From positions 6,820,071-6,884,070 of the forward strand of contig NC_037650.1 of assembly GCF_003254395.2 (NCBI RefSeq): 64,000 nt of DNA, in the 5' to 3' direction. The stretch is from Apis mellifera. Taxonomy: Eukaryota > Arthropoda > Insecta > Hymenoptera > Apidae. The position numbers and the translations under genes were made by a program. Positions 47,446-60,498 of the stretch are shown in pieces. The notes under the pieces were generated by a model, which worked only from the letters and a program-made list of their open reading frames with translations, was not told the origin of the DNA and ran no database searches. The first letter of the stretch is position 1. Each line of letters begins with the position of its first letter.

Positions 47446-50097
47446 TTTTCTCCACCACCGTCACCTTTCTCTCTTCGCTGCCACCACTTCGGAACCGGGG
47501 AGAACTGGAGGAACCGATTCGCACACTTCTCGCGTTTCCATAAAGAGACGAAGAAAGTGGCGTGCATTCCTGGACCGGTGTGGTCTACATGGGAGCGCGA
47601 AACGAGCCGCGCTTGGGAAGCAGGGCGAAAAGGAACGGAAGGAGGAACACGCTCCCTTCGTCAAGAGGCCAAGAAGCGTGAGTCAGGTGATCGGAAAATG
47701 TCATCGTATTCCTCGATTATCGCCCTTCTTCCTCTTTTCCTTCTTCTTCTTCTTCTTCTTTACGTTTGTAGCATGGATTATTGTCGAGCCGAGTCCTTTC
47801 GTCTCCCTCGATTTCGGTGTATAATTCAGTTCGCCGGGGGTATTTTTATACGGATTGTTCTCCGGAACGAGTCGGGGAGGGGAGGGGAGGGAATTTATTC
47901 CCGGGCGGAAAGTCGTTTGTCGTGCGGATCATGGGGTTAAGAGTCGAAAAATCGGTGGCCCAGCGGGTTGTCCAAGCGAGTACGCGCCATATTCCGAGTC
48001 GAGGCAGATTGGCTCGACATCGAAAACGATTCTGGCCGAAAACTGCTCCACGAATCCCTACATCAAGTGCCCCGGTTATCGGGCCGGATCGGGAGAACAA
48101 GGACAGCCACGGCCATAATCGTGGATCAACTTCTGGCTACGGACCTGTCCCGTACAGCTACGAACACTCCGCAACACACCGGCTCCGCCTATTTATCCTG
48201 CATTGTACCCCACATCCTTATATACACTCTGCGTACACTTATAGAGAGGAACGGTGTCCAATTTTCGCTCGATTATTTTGAAAAAATTGAAAGAGGACAG
48301 GTTGGTTAAAGAGATACTTTTCGATCAGGATAAAACGATCGAACGGAGGAAATAGAAGATTCGAAGAAAATTTAACTCATCGGTTCCTTTTTTTCTTTCA
48401 CACGGATTTATATTTTCAACCAGAGGAACTGGTTAAACAAGAATCGCTAGTTGCGAACGAAGCGTGCATCGTAATTTTGCCGTAATTTTTCGTCCAAACT
48501 ATTAGACTTAGACAAATCGAAAGTTAATAAAGCATAGGGATCTTATTATACATTCCTATTCGGTATAATGTGTTATCGATAATTAGGTAAAATGATGTTT
48601 CACTCCGTTATCACGGGTATCTTCTAATACAGACAAACGTGCATTCGCTGTTGCCTCTAATGACCGTCAAAATATTGGGATTGTGTCGCTTAATTAGCTC
48701 TATCTCGTTCATGAAACATCGTTAAACATCCAATTCCTTATCGACGTTCTAAGTCGACCATGTTTCGGTCTCCGCGTTATCTCGTGCCGGCTGTTAATTG
48801 GTTAATTACTTATATTCATTTCCAAACCATGCACGTTTTTTCGTTACGATATTATCGTAAGGATTGTTGCACGGTATACGATAAATTAAAATTCGTGGCG
48901 ATCATTAAAACGAACGGTTCCTCCGACACTTCGAGACACTCGCTTGACACGAAAGGAATGCATTTTTGAATAAAAAATTAGTATTCTCTCGGACCAAGCC
49001 TCCTCTCTCTCTCTTATCTGACATCGTCGATCCTGAATTTGCGTAATCGTAGCGCGAGAAAGCGCGAATAGAATATTGTCATGGGGGGACAACTGTTTAA
49101 CACGTTGCACGTGTACAACAAGCCTTCGCAGCCTTGATATTTCTGTCGACGTGGTGCGAGATGACCAAGCCGATTTTCGAGTCGCATAGTTGCAAGCCAT
49201 CGTCTTATTCTCTCTCTTGCGTGCGTTGTGAGGGAGCGGCGTGACAAATTTCCCAACGTGCGAATTTTCCCGTATATATATATATACGCGGGCCGATCGA
49301 ATCGAAACGAGAATACCAATTAACTCAAAAAATTCCTTATTATCCCGACTAACGCGATGATTCGAATGAATTCCATTCCGAACATCCCTTCCTTTACACC
49401 TTACGATCGTGTATGATCATCGATCTCTTCCACGTAACGATCTCGGTGATTGCGAAACGCGAGTCCACACGAAACAACGATTTATTTCTCTTGGAACGCG
49501 TGGAAAATATCCGTGGAATACGAATAGAATAGGAATGATCGATAGCGGGTTAACGACGAACTTGAATCAATGTTTCATACATCGGGAAGAGGGATATTTT
49601 TCTCTTCTCTTTTCATCCGTAGAAAAGGTATTGAACTCCTCGATTTACTCCTTCTCCCCTCGACTAGATCCTTTCTGGCCAGTCAATGAATCACATCGGG
49701 TATAAAGAGGGTATAAAGAGGGTGAAGAAGAAAAGGGGGGAGGAGGAGAGGTGCAGAGAGGTCGGTGCACCGTAGAGGAAAGCGAAGGAGAGACACGGGC
49801 ACGGGGCAGGCCGAGCAAACCGGGGTGGTCTCGGCTTCACCGTTGACTAACTGCGACACGACAAGCTGCCATACCCGGTTAAACTCTGCCGAGGCTCGAT
49901 CGCGTTCGACGGGGAACAAATTAATGTTTGCTCGCCGCATCTGGGTCGTGTGGAGGTTTTCTGGGGACACGTACTCGCGCGTCCAAAGTTGGGCGTGCAC
50001 GTATATACACGGCCAAACTTATCGATGACAAGGCGACGAAACGTATCGAAATACATTGCGCGAAGATACCGAGAGATATTCGATACAAGGTTCGAGC

Positions 50098-50121
50098 GAG
50101 GAGGAGGAGGAGGAGGAGGAT
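50098..50121. repeat. (GGA)n microsatellite
   Basis: About seven GGA triplets on the plus strand. Confidence 0.9.
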
Positions 50122-51835
50122 GGCATTCGAGCGAGAGACGGTAGGCCGAGTCAACACCTTCGAAAGAGTCGAGTGATGCGATCCATGGTTTAGCAACCTC
50201 GGAGCGAGAGTGGAGAAAAAGATTTCTCGCGACGTGGAAAAGTCAGATTCGTCTTCCAATTCGTTTTAAATCTAGTAGGACGAACGGTGGATTCCATTGA
50301 TTCTGTGACACGTTCGAAAGAATTAGAGAGGAGGAGAATTACGCGTACACCAAGTATGGAAGAGAGAATCGATTAATAGTCGAGATTCGTTTCATTTTAA
50401 TATCGGTGCCATTTGTTCGAATCGATCGAGAAGTTAATCGGCAAAGGCTGGTTAAAAAAAACGTCGGTTAGACCGTTGGTAATTACGATCTAACATTTTC
50501 CACGATGGTCTCGATAAGAGGAAGGGGTCGCTCGGAGACACAATCTATAATTGCATCGGTGCGGTTGCGCGCCGATGGAAAATCGCAGATTCGATGCACG
50601 CGTTTGCGCTATCCACGAATGGGCGAACGTTATTCTACGAACGGCATGATGCAACGAGAGGTAAACGAGAAGCGAAAGCGGAATGAGTCAGTTGGATAAA
50701 AGCTCGAATTATTGCCGGTGTTATTTCCTAGCGGTGGCCGCTCGCTCGGGATTGTCTCGCTAGTTTTCGAGATGGGTACGTTTCATTTACGAGAAGCCGT
50801 CTCGAAGGGATACCGGGCCCTAATCAAGTTGATCCGACGAATGGCAGCGGGGTCGGATAAGCACCGGTACACGATGAACATTTGCAGGCGGCTTCTCCAA
50901 AGAGAAGCGCCCGTACTTACGTCGTTTAGATAAGAGGCACGATGGCCGATATGCATAATATGTTGGCCCATATTGGGACAAGCGAGCACCGCGGCTCCGT
51001 GCCGCGGAGACGTCGGTGAGCAAGAGGAACGGTGGAAGAGAAAGGGCGCCGACAACGCGCGTGGAACATCGCGCCAGGGATCGGCCTGTTATTTGGCTGT
51101 CAGTAATTCAGTAGCCTCTCCGGGACCTCCGAAGATCAACTGATGCCGCCCCTGAGGAACCGGTAACCTGTCTACCAAATCGATCAACCTGTATCTCCTT
51201 CGCTTACCCTCCTCCTCTCCCCTGTCTTCCTTTCGCGATCGCATTCGTGTCGGTCCACCCAATGCCGTTTCCCGTATCGATCCGATCATCCATTTCCCTC
51301 CCTAATTATTATCGCCCAATTTATTAACGAGGAACAACGCGGCGAAGTACGAAAACGTGTTTGACAATTTACACTTACTCGCGGGAGGATGACAACGTGT
51401 ATCCGTTATGTAGCTCGCGTATCGCGTTTATCCGTGTTCTTATCTCCGCGGTAGCCAGAAACGATACCGTGCCAATAACCGGTAGAACTAACCACGATAA
51501 TTATTCGCATTCGCGGTGTGCATCCACACCGACGGAGTAAGACGTAGCCATACGTACGTTGCCGTCCACGAGTTTCCATCGAGCCTCCACGATTTCCCCG
51601 ACCCTATCCTTGCCCGCGGATTCTTGCTACGCACACACACACACATATATATATGTATATACTTTCTCAACGACATCAGGAATTCGCATCTCCCTTCGGG
51701 ACGATGCGGCGTACGATGTTTGGCGTACATGCGCGTACCGCCAGGTGCAAATTCTTCTGACATCATCGTCGATGTACGTGATGCACACGTTGCACTTGCA
51801 CACGGTCGGCCCGCACTGCCGTTAAGCGCGCTCCA

Positions 51836-52102
51836 CACAAGCGCGCGCGCGCGTGTACGTGCAACCTGCTGGAACCGCGCGCGGGAGTGTGGGTGGGAGT
51901 GCGTGGCGCCACTATGGCGGCGTCCAGCGGAGTTGCAGCGGAGCGCGGAGATCGCGCGACAGAGAAGGAGGCATCGGGAAGAAAGGCGGAGATAACGCGT
52001 TCGAGAGGGACGCGAGTAGAAACGGGGAGAGGAGGGGAGAGGAGAGGCATCGATATCGGAGACATTCCCCTTGGCATGCGCGCACCGTCGTCCACTTATT
52101 AA
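51836..52102 (+). promoter_or_regulatory. CpG-dense patch with ATGGCGGCG, possible promoter/first exon
   Basis: A GC alternation (about 51840-51853) and several CGCG blocks lead into CCACTATGGCGGCG at 51909-51922. The ATG at 51914 opens 62 codons starting MAASSGVAAERGDRATEKEA, a hydrophilic Ala/Glu/Arg-rich peptide typical of first-exon-like sequence. No clear donor site or homologue is seen, so this is not called a coding exon. The minus strand is also open over much of the patch, which argues that high GC alone explains the frame. Confidence 0.25.
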
Positions 52103-55100
52103 ATCACTGTTAAATCGTATTACGGGTCTTCCGCTCGCGTACGGGACACGTCGCCGTAATTTCTAACCACCACCGATTCCCTTCCCTCGCCATTTGTCGC
52201 GGATCGCGAAAAACTTCTCGCGATAAACTTTAATCGCATCGCCACGGTTACATCGCCACGATCGTATTGGCCGGGTCCGGGTATATCACGCGGATATAAA
52301 TTACTACCGAACGTGCAACCGCCCTGTTACGAGACGGTAATTACCGCGATCCTAGTACTACCCGCGATTGTTCCGTGTCCTCGTCCATGAATTCTGTGGG
52401 ACGAGGCACGTTCTGCGTGCGTAATTCATCCGTGAAATTGTTGCCGGTATTACCGGGCGATAAAATCCTTCGCTCGTCGGACGAAAGTCGTTCGCGCGAG
52501 CCAACGGATCTTCTTGAAACGACGATCTTTTTTTCGATCCTTTCTTCTTTTATTTTCTTTTCTTTTCTGGCAATCGAGCAAAGCGGGGATAAGAATTACA
52601 ACTCGTCGGCTTTTGGATTCTTCTTTTCCATCGGTGCGACGTGTAAGTGAAGAAGCGAGAAAGATGGATACAGCGAACCGATTTTATGGCACACGATCTC
52701 TAAGACCGTCGGGGCCTGGCCTGCGCGCACGGCAACGATGGTTGGAACGAGCTCGGCGCCCGGATCCAAACCGATGTATCGTGATTGCGAGCTCGTTCCA
52801 AATTGGAGAAACGTTCGCTGTTCCCCGTACCGCTCCTGTCGGATTACCCAATTCTTTATGCAATCGCTCGTCAACCGCTCGCGGAGGCCATGATCGCGCT
52901 GCTCTCGATTAAGTTTGATCGAAGACCCTCGAGAACACCGTTACACTCGACCGCCTCGTTACAGAGGTCGCGCGAGATACTGCTTTCCCTAAAGACCGTC
53001 TTAAATCCATCCATTAGGATTATAACAGAACTCTGTACTATATTCGGCAGGTTCTCTCCCCTTCACTTCTCGCTATAAACCGTGGCATGATTTTCTAAGT
53101 AGATTCTCGAGAAACCCGATATCGAAACTCGATTTCGAATATATTTTTATAACCGGCCGATCCCGACGTAACGATAAAAAGGGACAATTTACAACTTGTC
53201 CCAGCGTTGATAGCGACACCTTTCACGATCGTCCAGTTTCGTGAAAGTGATCGATTCGAGGGGATTATTCGCTTTCGGCTTCTCAAAGCCGAACGGACCA
53301 TCCATCCTCGATCGATCCTCGAAATCGAGGCGCGCCTCTTTCTCTCTCTCTCTCTCTCTTCGTCTTTACGAGCTTCTCTTACAAGATCGACCCTGAACGA
53401 GGCGAGCCACACCCGCTGATTTTATTGACCGTAGGGGCCGGTCATGGCGCGTGCTCCGCATCGCCACGAAATCGTTTCACCTTCGCTACATCCGCGAAAA
53501 GATTTCATTTTCCGCTTTTATCGTTATGTATACTCCGGCCCACGTGCCGTGCACGGTTCAAGTTCGATCCGAGCACTTCACAATCCGTCCACGTGAAAAT
53601 ATAATTCCCGCCCGTCCCGTCGCGCAGATCTCTCGTTGCTTAATTCCTCTCCAACCGATTCCACCGGTCGTAAATTACGATTCCGTTTCCCGCGCTCGCT
53701 CGATCGAGAAACGATATATATCCGCTCCCCATATATTTATATCGGGCGTCGAAAACGAAGGAGGGGGATCGCCTCGAATATCTTTATAATTCGCCGTGAT
53801 ATCCGCCGGTTGTAATAACGGACTACCATCGGCTCGAAGGATCGGCCGAGGAATCGTTGCTCGATCGGAACAAATATCGCGTCGGTGTATTAATAGTCGC
53901 GGTGATTACCATCCCATTACTGTACAACGTCATTACCGCTGAACACGGTACACGAAGCAACAGTATTCACCGGGACGCGCCACTATATCAATCCGCGCTA
54001 TAATATCGCTGGCGCAACAGGTTGAAGCAGATACACCTTATCGCCAATATCTCTCCGCGCACCTACGATCCTCCGCTCGACGATCGCTAGGTTTCTCGGG
54101 CATCGGTAAATTACATCTGGTCTACGCCAGAGAATTTACATCTCTCGTTCCGAATCGTGATATCGCGTGCACGAGAGGGGAGAATATTTGACGTCCCCCT
54201 TGTCTCGGAAATCTTTCGTCGATAAAACGAATCTTAAATCGCGGATAAATCTAATTACGAGCGAGTACAATCGTTGGAAAAATTGTTGTACGGATGTTTC
54301 TCGCTATTCTCGAAGCTTTGATTAAAAAGAAATCTTCGTTTTATGCGGATTTTATTCGGTAGTAAGTAAGGCAATCACGAATTCTTTGTGAATTTCTATT
54401 AATTTGCGTTGTAGAAGATTGTTCCAAACGAACAAGAACGAATGAAGGAACGAACGGAAGTTAAAGTTATCCGAAAATTAAATAGTTATATTATTATAAT
54501 TAAATAGTTTATAGAATATATCATTGGATTAAAATTTGATTCGCGTTTTGACGTTTAGTATTCGTATCGATTTCGAATTCGTCGATTATCGACACTTGTT
54601 AGAGATTTGTTTCTCGTAACAAGAGGCTATTTCCGACAAAAAGTCGGATGGAAGAGCGAGTACCCCCGTCCGGGGTTAAGCGTTACGAGTCAACCTCGAC
54701 AGGGAGTAGTGCTGATCGAGCGAGATCGGAAGGCGGTATCGTAAATCATGTAACCCAATTCAATAAAGCACTATGCCCTTTCCCTCTAACCAGCGCCAGC
54801 AGGTACAACCTGAAGAAATCCCGAATGTGTCCATAACTCAGCGGGTCTCTCCACGCGGCCCCCTGAATCCACCTCCTCCTCGATTCTCTCGCGATCGTAT
54901 AAGACGTACGCGCTCGCCCCCTCCCCCTTCTCCTTTTTTATCTCTCATTTCGTTTTCGTCTTTTTTCTCCTCTTTTCTTCTCTTTCTTCCCCTCCTCTCC
55001 ATCCTTCCATTCCACTCTTCTCCTGTTTTCGAACTCGAGCCGACGACGGTAAACAGAAACGGTAGAGAATTGAAACGCAGTTGAAACGCGGCGTACGCGC

Positions 55101-55999
55101 TATTCGATTTGTTTACAATAATATTATTCCTCGCGCGAGGTATATACGCATTTACGAAAGTCGAATTCAATCGACGACGATTTCAGTCGTATTCGTACAC
55201 TCGTGGAAATAAGAAGGAGTATTCTACGAGACAATAAGGATCGTGGTGATTCGTTTAAATTACGACGTATTGTGAGCGTAATGTTAACGCGTCGGTGGAG
55301 AGACGTCGATTTTCGAGGAGGGATCGTAATTCATGGAAATAAGCAGGAGAAAAAAGAGGGAAGAAGAAAGGAGTTGATAAGGAGGAAGGAAGGTTACGAA
55401 GCGCGTAAGTGGGAAACATGGCGATTGTGTTTTGCGGCTGACAGCAGGAGTCTCGGGTCTCTTAGGGAACTTAAATCATCGAGTAACAAGGAGACGGTAT
55501 CGACGCCGGTGACGATCGACGAGACCTGTACCCTGGGATCTCCGCATCGATCACTCGTGAGAAGAGATCGATACACACGGTACACGCGGGGATGTAGAGG
55601 GATCGTTGGAAAGGTTTGTCGTTGGAAAATATACGAGCGCGTGGTGCGGTGACACGAGAGGAACACGAGAGACGTGTCCGCGTCGCGATTTTTCACGGAT
55701 GAAACGTGCCGATCGATGGAACCGTCTTCGTCCCTTCTCGCCCTCCCCCCCGAGAGGATCGATATTTTTTCTTTTCCTCTTCCCTCCTCTCGAAGGTCTT
55801 GGAGGTTGAATAAAAGGAATGGGGGAGGGCAAGGAAGAGGATCGTAAAGGAAGGAACGGTACGGCGACGAGCCACGGGCGATCACGATCGGCGCCAATAA
55901 ATAAACGGCGGGGGGAAGGGTGGGCAATTAAGAGAGACATCAACCGACTAATGAGATTACGCCAGCGACCAGCCACTTCTCTCCTCGGCAACAGCGTCG

Positions 56000-56021
56000 G
56001 CGTGGCGTGGCGTGGCGTGGC
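56000..56021 (+). repeat. (CGTGG)n pentamer repeat
   Basis: Four tandem CGTGG copies in non-coding DNA. Confidence 0.85.
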
Positions 56022-57273
56022 ATCGAAACGAGAGAAGACGAGAGAGGTGCATTACGGTTGGTCGTGGAAAGAGGGAAGGTAGAAGAAGGACTCGGTCACG
56101 CGTAGAACGAGCTCGCCGGTTCGAGGCAATGGTACAACGATACCGAATCACGATATCGAGAGAGCTGGTGATTCGAACGGAGGTGGAGGATTCCGCGTGG
56201 AAAGAGGAAGAGGATATATATATATAAAGGATGGATGGATTTGAACGGTCGAAGCTATACGACCGCTGCTGCGGGGCAGAAGACAATGCGGCATAAATCA
56301 CGAACGGCAGCAGGACGCCGGCCGCCGTGGCGATCGGTCGATACACTCCGATACACGCTCGACGAACTAATTGCCCGTTGTGTCTATGGGAGGAGGGTAG
56401 AAATCGCGGTCTGATTGCCACGGGAATTGAGGAAGGAAGTCGTGTGCCTCTGACGATCCACCACGGAACGGATAATCATCTGGCACGGAGGTGCGGCTAC
56501 CCGCCTCGTACAAGGTTCATCTTCGGTAACAACCTCGGGTAGGAAGCCGTGTACGTGGCCGATCGATCGCTGGATATATCGCTTAATTCGATTCGTTCCT
56601 CCATTGTGTTACGTTTCTAACAGAACCGACTCGCTTCTCCGCTCTTCCATGACCAATCTTTCTCGCATCGGTACACTGTGTCAATACGAAGGTACGTGTT
56701 GTTTGCCATTGCGTTATTATTCCGTCCAAATCCTCGTACAAGCGTCGCACAAACTGTTTACGTAGAGTTTTTTCCTCCTTTCGAATCGATCACGAAAAAC
56801 TATATCCCTTCCCTTCCCCCCGAGGAATTCGATATTCCTCTTCCTGAACCGAACGTTCTTTCTCGATTAACGAAAGCATTAGAGTTTAGAAGAAAAGGAA
56901 TTCCTGTCGTAATTCGAAGGAAAAGCGAAGGAAACGGGCGAGTAGAGGAGGCAGGAGGAGCGGCTTGGATCTGTGGAGGTCTCTCGCGAGAGGCCGATAG
57001 AAACCCGTTTCCGGGTAGAGAAGGATCCACCGGTGCGGTTAGCACGATGCCCCAAAGCGGGTTGACCTCGAGAGACCGTAGTAGAGTCCGTAGGTCCAGG
57101 ACGGTTCGAGCCGAGACCATCGTCCCTCTAATCTCGCCCGTTTCCTTTGTATGTATCGTACCATTACACCGACTCTCCTTTCTCTCTCTCTCTCTCTCTC
57201 TCCCTTTCTCGCCGCACTACGAAGGGGAACATCGCTCGTTGTACGTTGAAGTTGGACCGCTTCCACCACGAGT

Positions 57274-57299
57274 CGGGGGAGAGGGGGAGAGGGGGAGGG
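57274..57299 (+). repeat. G-rich tract, predicted G-quadruplex
   Basis: Four closely spaced runs of three to five or more G separated by short AGA or A spacers, fitting the G3+N1-7 quadruplex pattern on the plus strand. Confidence 0.6.
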
Positions 57300-58044
57300 A
57301 AACAGGACCAAGAGGAGCGAGCATCTAGATCGCGGTTGAACGTCGCTTCTCCCGGACTGTGAAGGGGACTCGAAAAATGGCCTCGGGTCGGTTTCCGGGT
57401 CACGCGTTGGTCGAGACGGTCGAGTATCAGGTGTCATTACCATTGCCTCGACTCCGCTCCTCGACTCGCTCGATACGCCGCAGGGATGTCTCTGCCCGAA
57501 CTACGGGATCCGCCGCTGAGAAAACGGCGGGTACCGTACGCTCTCTATGGCCAGTGGGGCACGAAGCGAATCCTAGATGTGGAACGTCCAAGTGTTCCCA
57601 GTCACGCCCTCCCACGATTTTGCGTCTCTTTTAACGGCGTACCTCCTCCTCCTCTCCTCTCCTTTCCTCCTCCGGACGAAGATGGAGAATGGTGTTTCCT
57701 TGTGTTAGATCTTTGAATTGCGTGCGCGAATTCGAAGTCGAGGCAAAATTTTTCGTATCTCGCGGATTCGGTTAATATTCTTATGTATCCGCGCGAAACG
57801 ATTCGATTCTCTCGATTCGGAGTGTCACGGAGAGCACATGGAGGAACAATCGATCGTAGAATCGTCGAGGTTAAGTCCGATCGTTCGATGACCGATCAGA
57901 GGTCGCGTCATTCCGTGGAGATCGAAGAGATGTCATTGGTCGGACCGTTACTTTCGAATACCCCCGGCAACTGTTCCTCACGATCGATACACCACCTGCG
58001 GAAATCGAGTATCTCGCGATCTTTGGCTGTTAACCTTTCGGTTT

Positions 58045-58074
58045 CTTCCTCTTCTTCTTCTTCTTCTTCTTCTC
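58045..58074. repeat. (TTC)n microsatellite
   Basis: TTC/TCT triplets in a polypyrimidine tract. They encode the poly-Ser run of the spurious 203-codon frame here. Confidence 0.85.
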
Positions 58075-60076
58075 CTTTTTTTTCTTTCGCAACGATCGTT
58101 GGGATAAAGATAGGAGATTGGAGAGAGAGAGAGAGAGAGAAAGGTATTTGGTTAATGCGTTCTTCTCGTATCGATCTATATTTGTCCGAAAAAAATGGAG
58201 ATGAGATATCGGTAAGAATTTCATTTCTAATGGGACGTGTAACGTGGACGCGTTACCATCGATTCGATCTCGGTTTCCCTGTCAACTCTATTGACCGATC
58301 AACATCATTAGCCCGATTCCTCTCTCTCTTTCTCTCATTCTTCGTAGAGAATCCTGATCGAAGCGTGGAATCTCGTGGACACCGGATGCTTTAAACGTTA
58401 ATAAGGTCTGTCTAATGATATATTCGGTAACGCGAAGTCAGATAACTCGTTTCTCCGAGATCGAGACATTGTCTTTCCTCCTATTTCTTTCCTTTTCTCG
58501 TTCTTTTTTCTTTTCTTCTTTCTACCACTTAACGTTTATCCCCGCGATTTCGATAAGAAATCGGCTGACAAGAGTCTCGGGCCGATTTCGTAGAATAATA
58601 CGGGTGAAATGGAAACGGCGAAACTTTCACTTGTTCACATCGGTGAGCGAGAGGGGTCCATTTTACCGCTTTGTCGCGTTCGCGTCGCTCGAAAGCCGGC
58701 CGAGCCACGTCTTCCATTTTTTCCTCCTCCACGTCGACTCGGTGAAAATTGTTCCCGTTGTTCACGCGGACGGAGAATCTCTCACGACTTTGGTGGAAAG
58801 AGAAGAAAATTGGGGGGACGGTGTCGCATTGTAACAGTCGGTTCACGCGATGCTCATTCATCGAGATCATAAAGGGTCACTTTACAAGTTTCCACCCACT
58901 TTATGAAATCCTTTGTGAGAGGTGGAGATTTAGCCAGGCACGCTCGAGTGCTCGAGCACGAAAACAGGACCCAGGGATCGAAGATTTATAGGGAAGAAAG
59001 GGATATCTCCGGGGTCTCGCGCGTATAATAAAATCTACGCGCGTGATCTTTTTCCCTGATCCACCTTATTTAACCTCGCATCTTTAGTTTCTCCCTTTCT
59101 CTCTCTCTGTTACACACGTACACACGCATACACGAAAAATCTTTGGTGTATTTAACTTTTTAACGATTCGACGAACGAAACGGTTCATACATTTTAAAAA
59201 CGCGGCATTCTTCGTCCCCGGTCGCTTATGGCTATGGGCGTTCAATACCAGAAAATGTACCATTAAAAATTAATGGCTCTTCGAAGCAATGGCGTATCCT
59301 TGCACGCTGCATTACGTACCCGGGCGAGGAAAGAATGCGGGGAAGAAGAAGAAGAAGTCGTGAGCGCGGACAAAAGTGGGAGGGGGAGGGTGTCCAGGTA
59401 ACACGGGTTAGGTTTAAGGTACTCCAGAAACTCCATAATGTAATCCGACTTTGGCGGAGGGTCGGTATACACCGCGCGTTCACAACCTGCGACCATAAGA
59501 AGCGAATAATAGTCTCATTCATCCGACTAACGAAAATCTTTCAAGGACTGGTATCGTTTTTTTCTTTCTTCTTTTTTAACAGCTACGCTCGGTCTTGGTA
59601 AAGGTATCGTATTATCGATTTCAATAAAAAAATCTTTCCGAAAGAGACGAAACTCGGATCCCCTCTCTATTAATCCGTCTAGAACAAGTTTCTTATCGAG
59701 CAAGAAACATCGTCAAACGTCGAAAAGAATCATCCCCACCAAAAAGAGAAAAAAAGAAAGGATAAAAATTGATGTTGACACGAAACAATTCTTATTCTTG
59801 CTCGAGTCGAATCGAGAAAAAAAGCTCGACCGTCGAACGCGCACCGTTACTTCACGTGATTCGAACGTGATTAACAAAAGTCCTCGAGGACGATCGAATC
59901 GTGGACCGTTGTAGTTGATCGGTATGCACCGCATCTCGAGCACCTCGTTTCTCGTTACGGAAACATAACTCACGAACAATGGCCACGCGAATCTCTCGAA
60001 CCGAATGAATAGCATTCCTCCCTCGGGCGGACTTGCGCGTTCGTATTTCGAATCCCGCTAGCCTCTGCCCTTCCCT

Positions 60077-60079
<3 letters not shown>

Positions 60080-60125
<46 letters not shown>
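60080..60125. repeat. Long (CT)n microsatellite
   Basis: The longest dinucleotide run in the window, about 45 bases of CT with one TTT interruption. Confidence 0.92.
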
Positions 60126-60473
60126 GTTCCGCTCACGAACATCGCGAATTAACGAATTACGATTTATGAATGTTGAAGGTATCGGGTAATTGGCACCGGG
60201 TGTAGAGACGCTGCAGGCTGTGCGGGCGTCTACTTAGCCCGTCGTCGTCGACTTTGGGATCCATCCCCTCCCTCCCGTGGCTGTCCGTGGCTGGCCGTCG
60301 ATGAGCTCGCCTCGACACCGACTCCATAAATCACTCCGGATTCCTCGCATTCCCGACATTGTGGATCGGTACACTTGTTTCAACCTTCCATTCTTTCGCC
60401 CATTCATGCCCGCCGCGACAATACCTTTGCACCTTACGTTTCCATAGAGACTGGATGTACCCTATACACGCAT

Positions 60474-60498
60474 ACGTACATACATACATACATACGTA
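60474..60498. repeat. (CATA)n-type tetramer repeat
   Basis: Tandem TACA/CATA tetramers with single-base CGTA variants, in non-coding DNA. Confidence 0.8.

Larger units (their letters stand above)
41307..51835. other. Gene-poor stretch upstream of EOGT
   Basis: The first few hundred bases probably contain the EOGT first exon and promoter. AT-rich to about 42.1 kb, then GC-richer and CpG-replete. No supported gene. The best-looking short frame (42523-42720, 65 codons, plus strand) has no recognisable domain. Microsatellites (TA at 43.1 kb, GA at 46.4 kb, CT at 47.4 kb, GGA at 50.1 kb) are the main structures. Confidence 0.5.

Noticed and set aside
56160..56185. GTTCGAATC tRNA B-box-like sequence on the minus strand
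   Set aside because: The flanking bases cannot pair into a T-arm and no acceptor stem or A-box is found. The similar match near 59860 fails for the same reason.
56678..57328. 216-codon open frame with Pro/Glu-rich N-terminal part
   Set aside because: Opens with a non-ATG codon and passes through a CT microsatellite. The part around residues 30-75 looks vaguely protein-like, but I recognise no domain and see no supporting splice sites.
57783..58394. 203-codon open frame on the plus strand
   Set aside because: Contains a TTC-encoded poly-Ser run and GAGA-encoded Arg-Glu repeats. No recognisable family.
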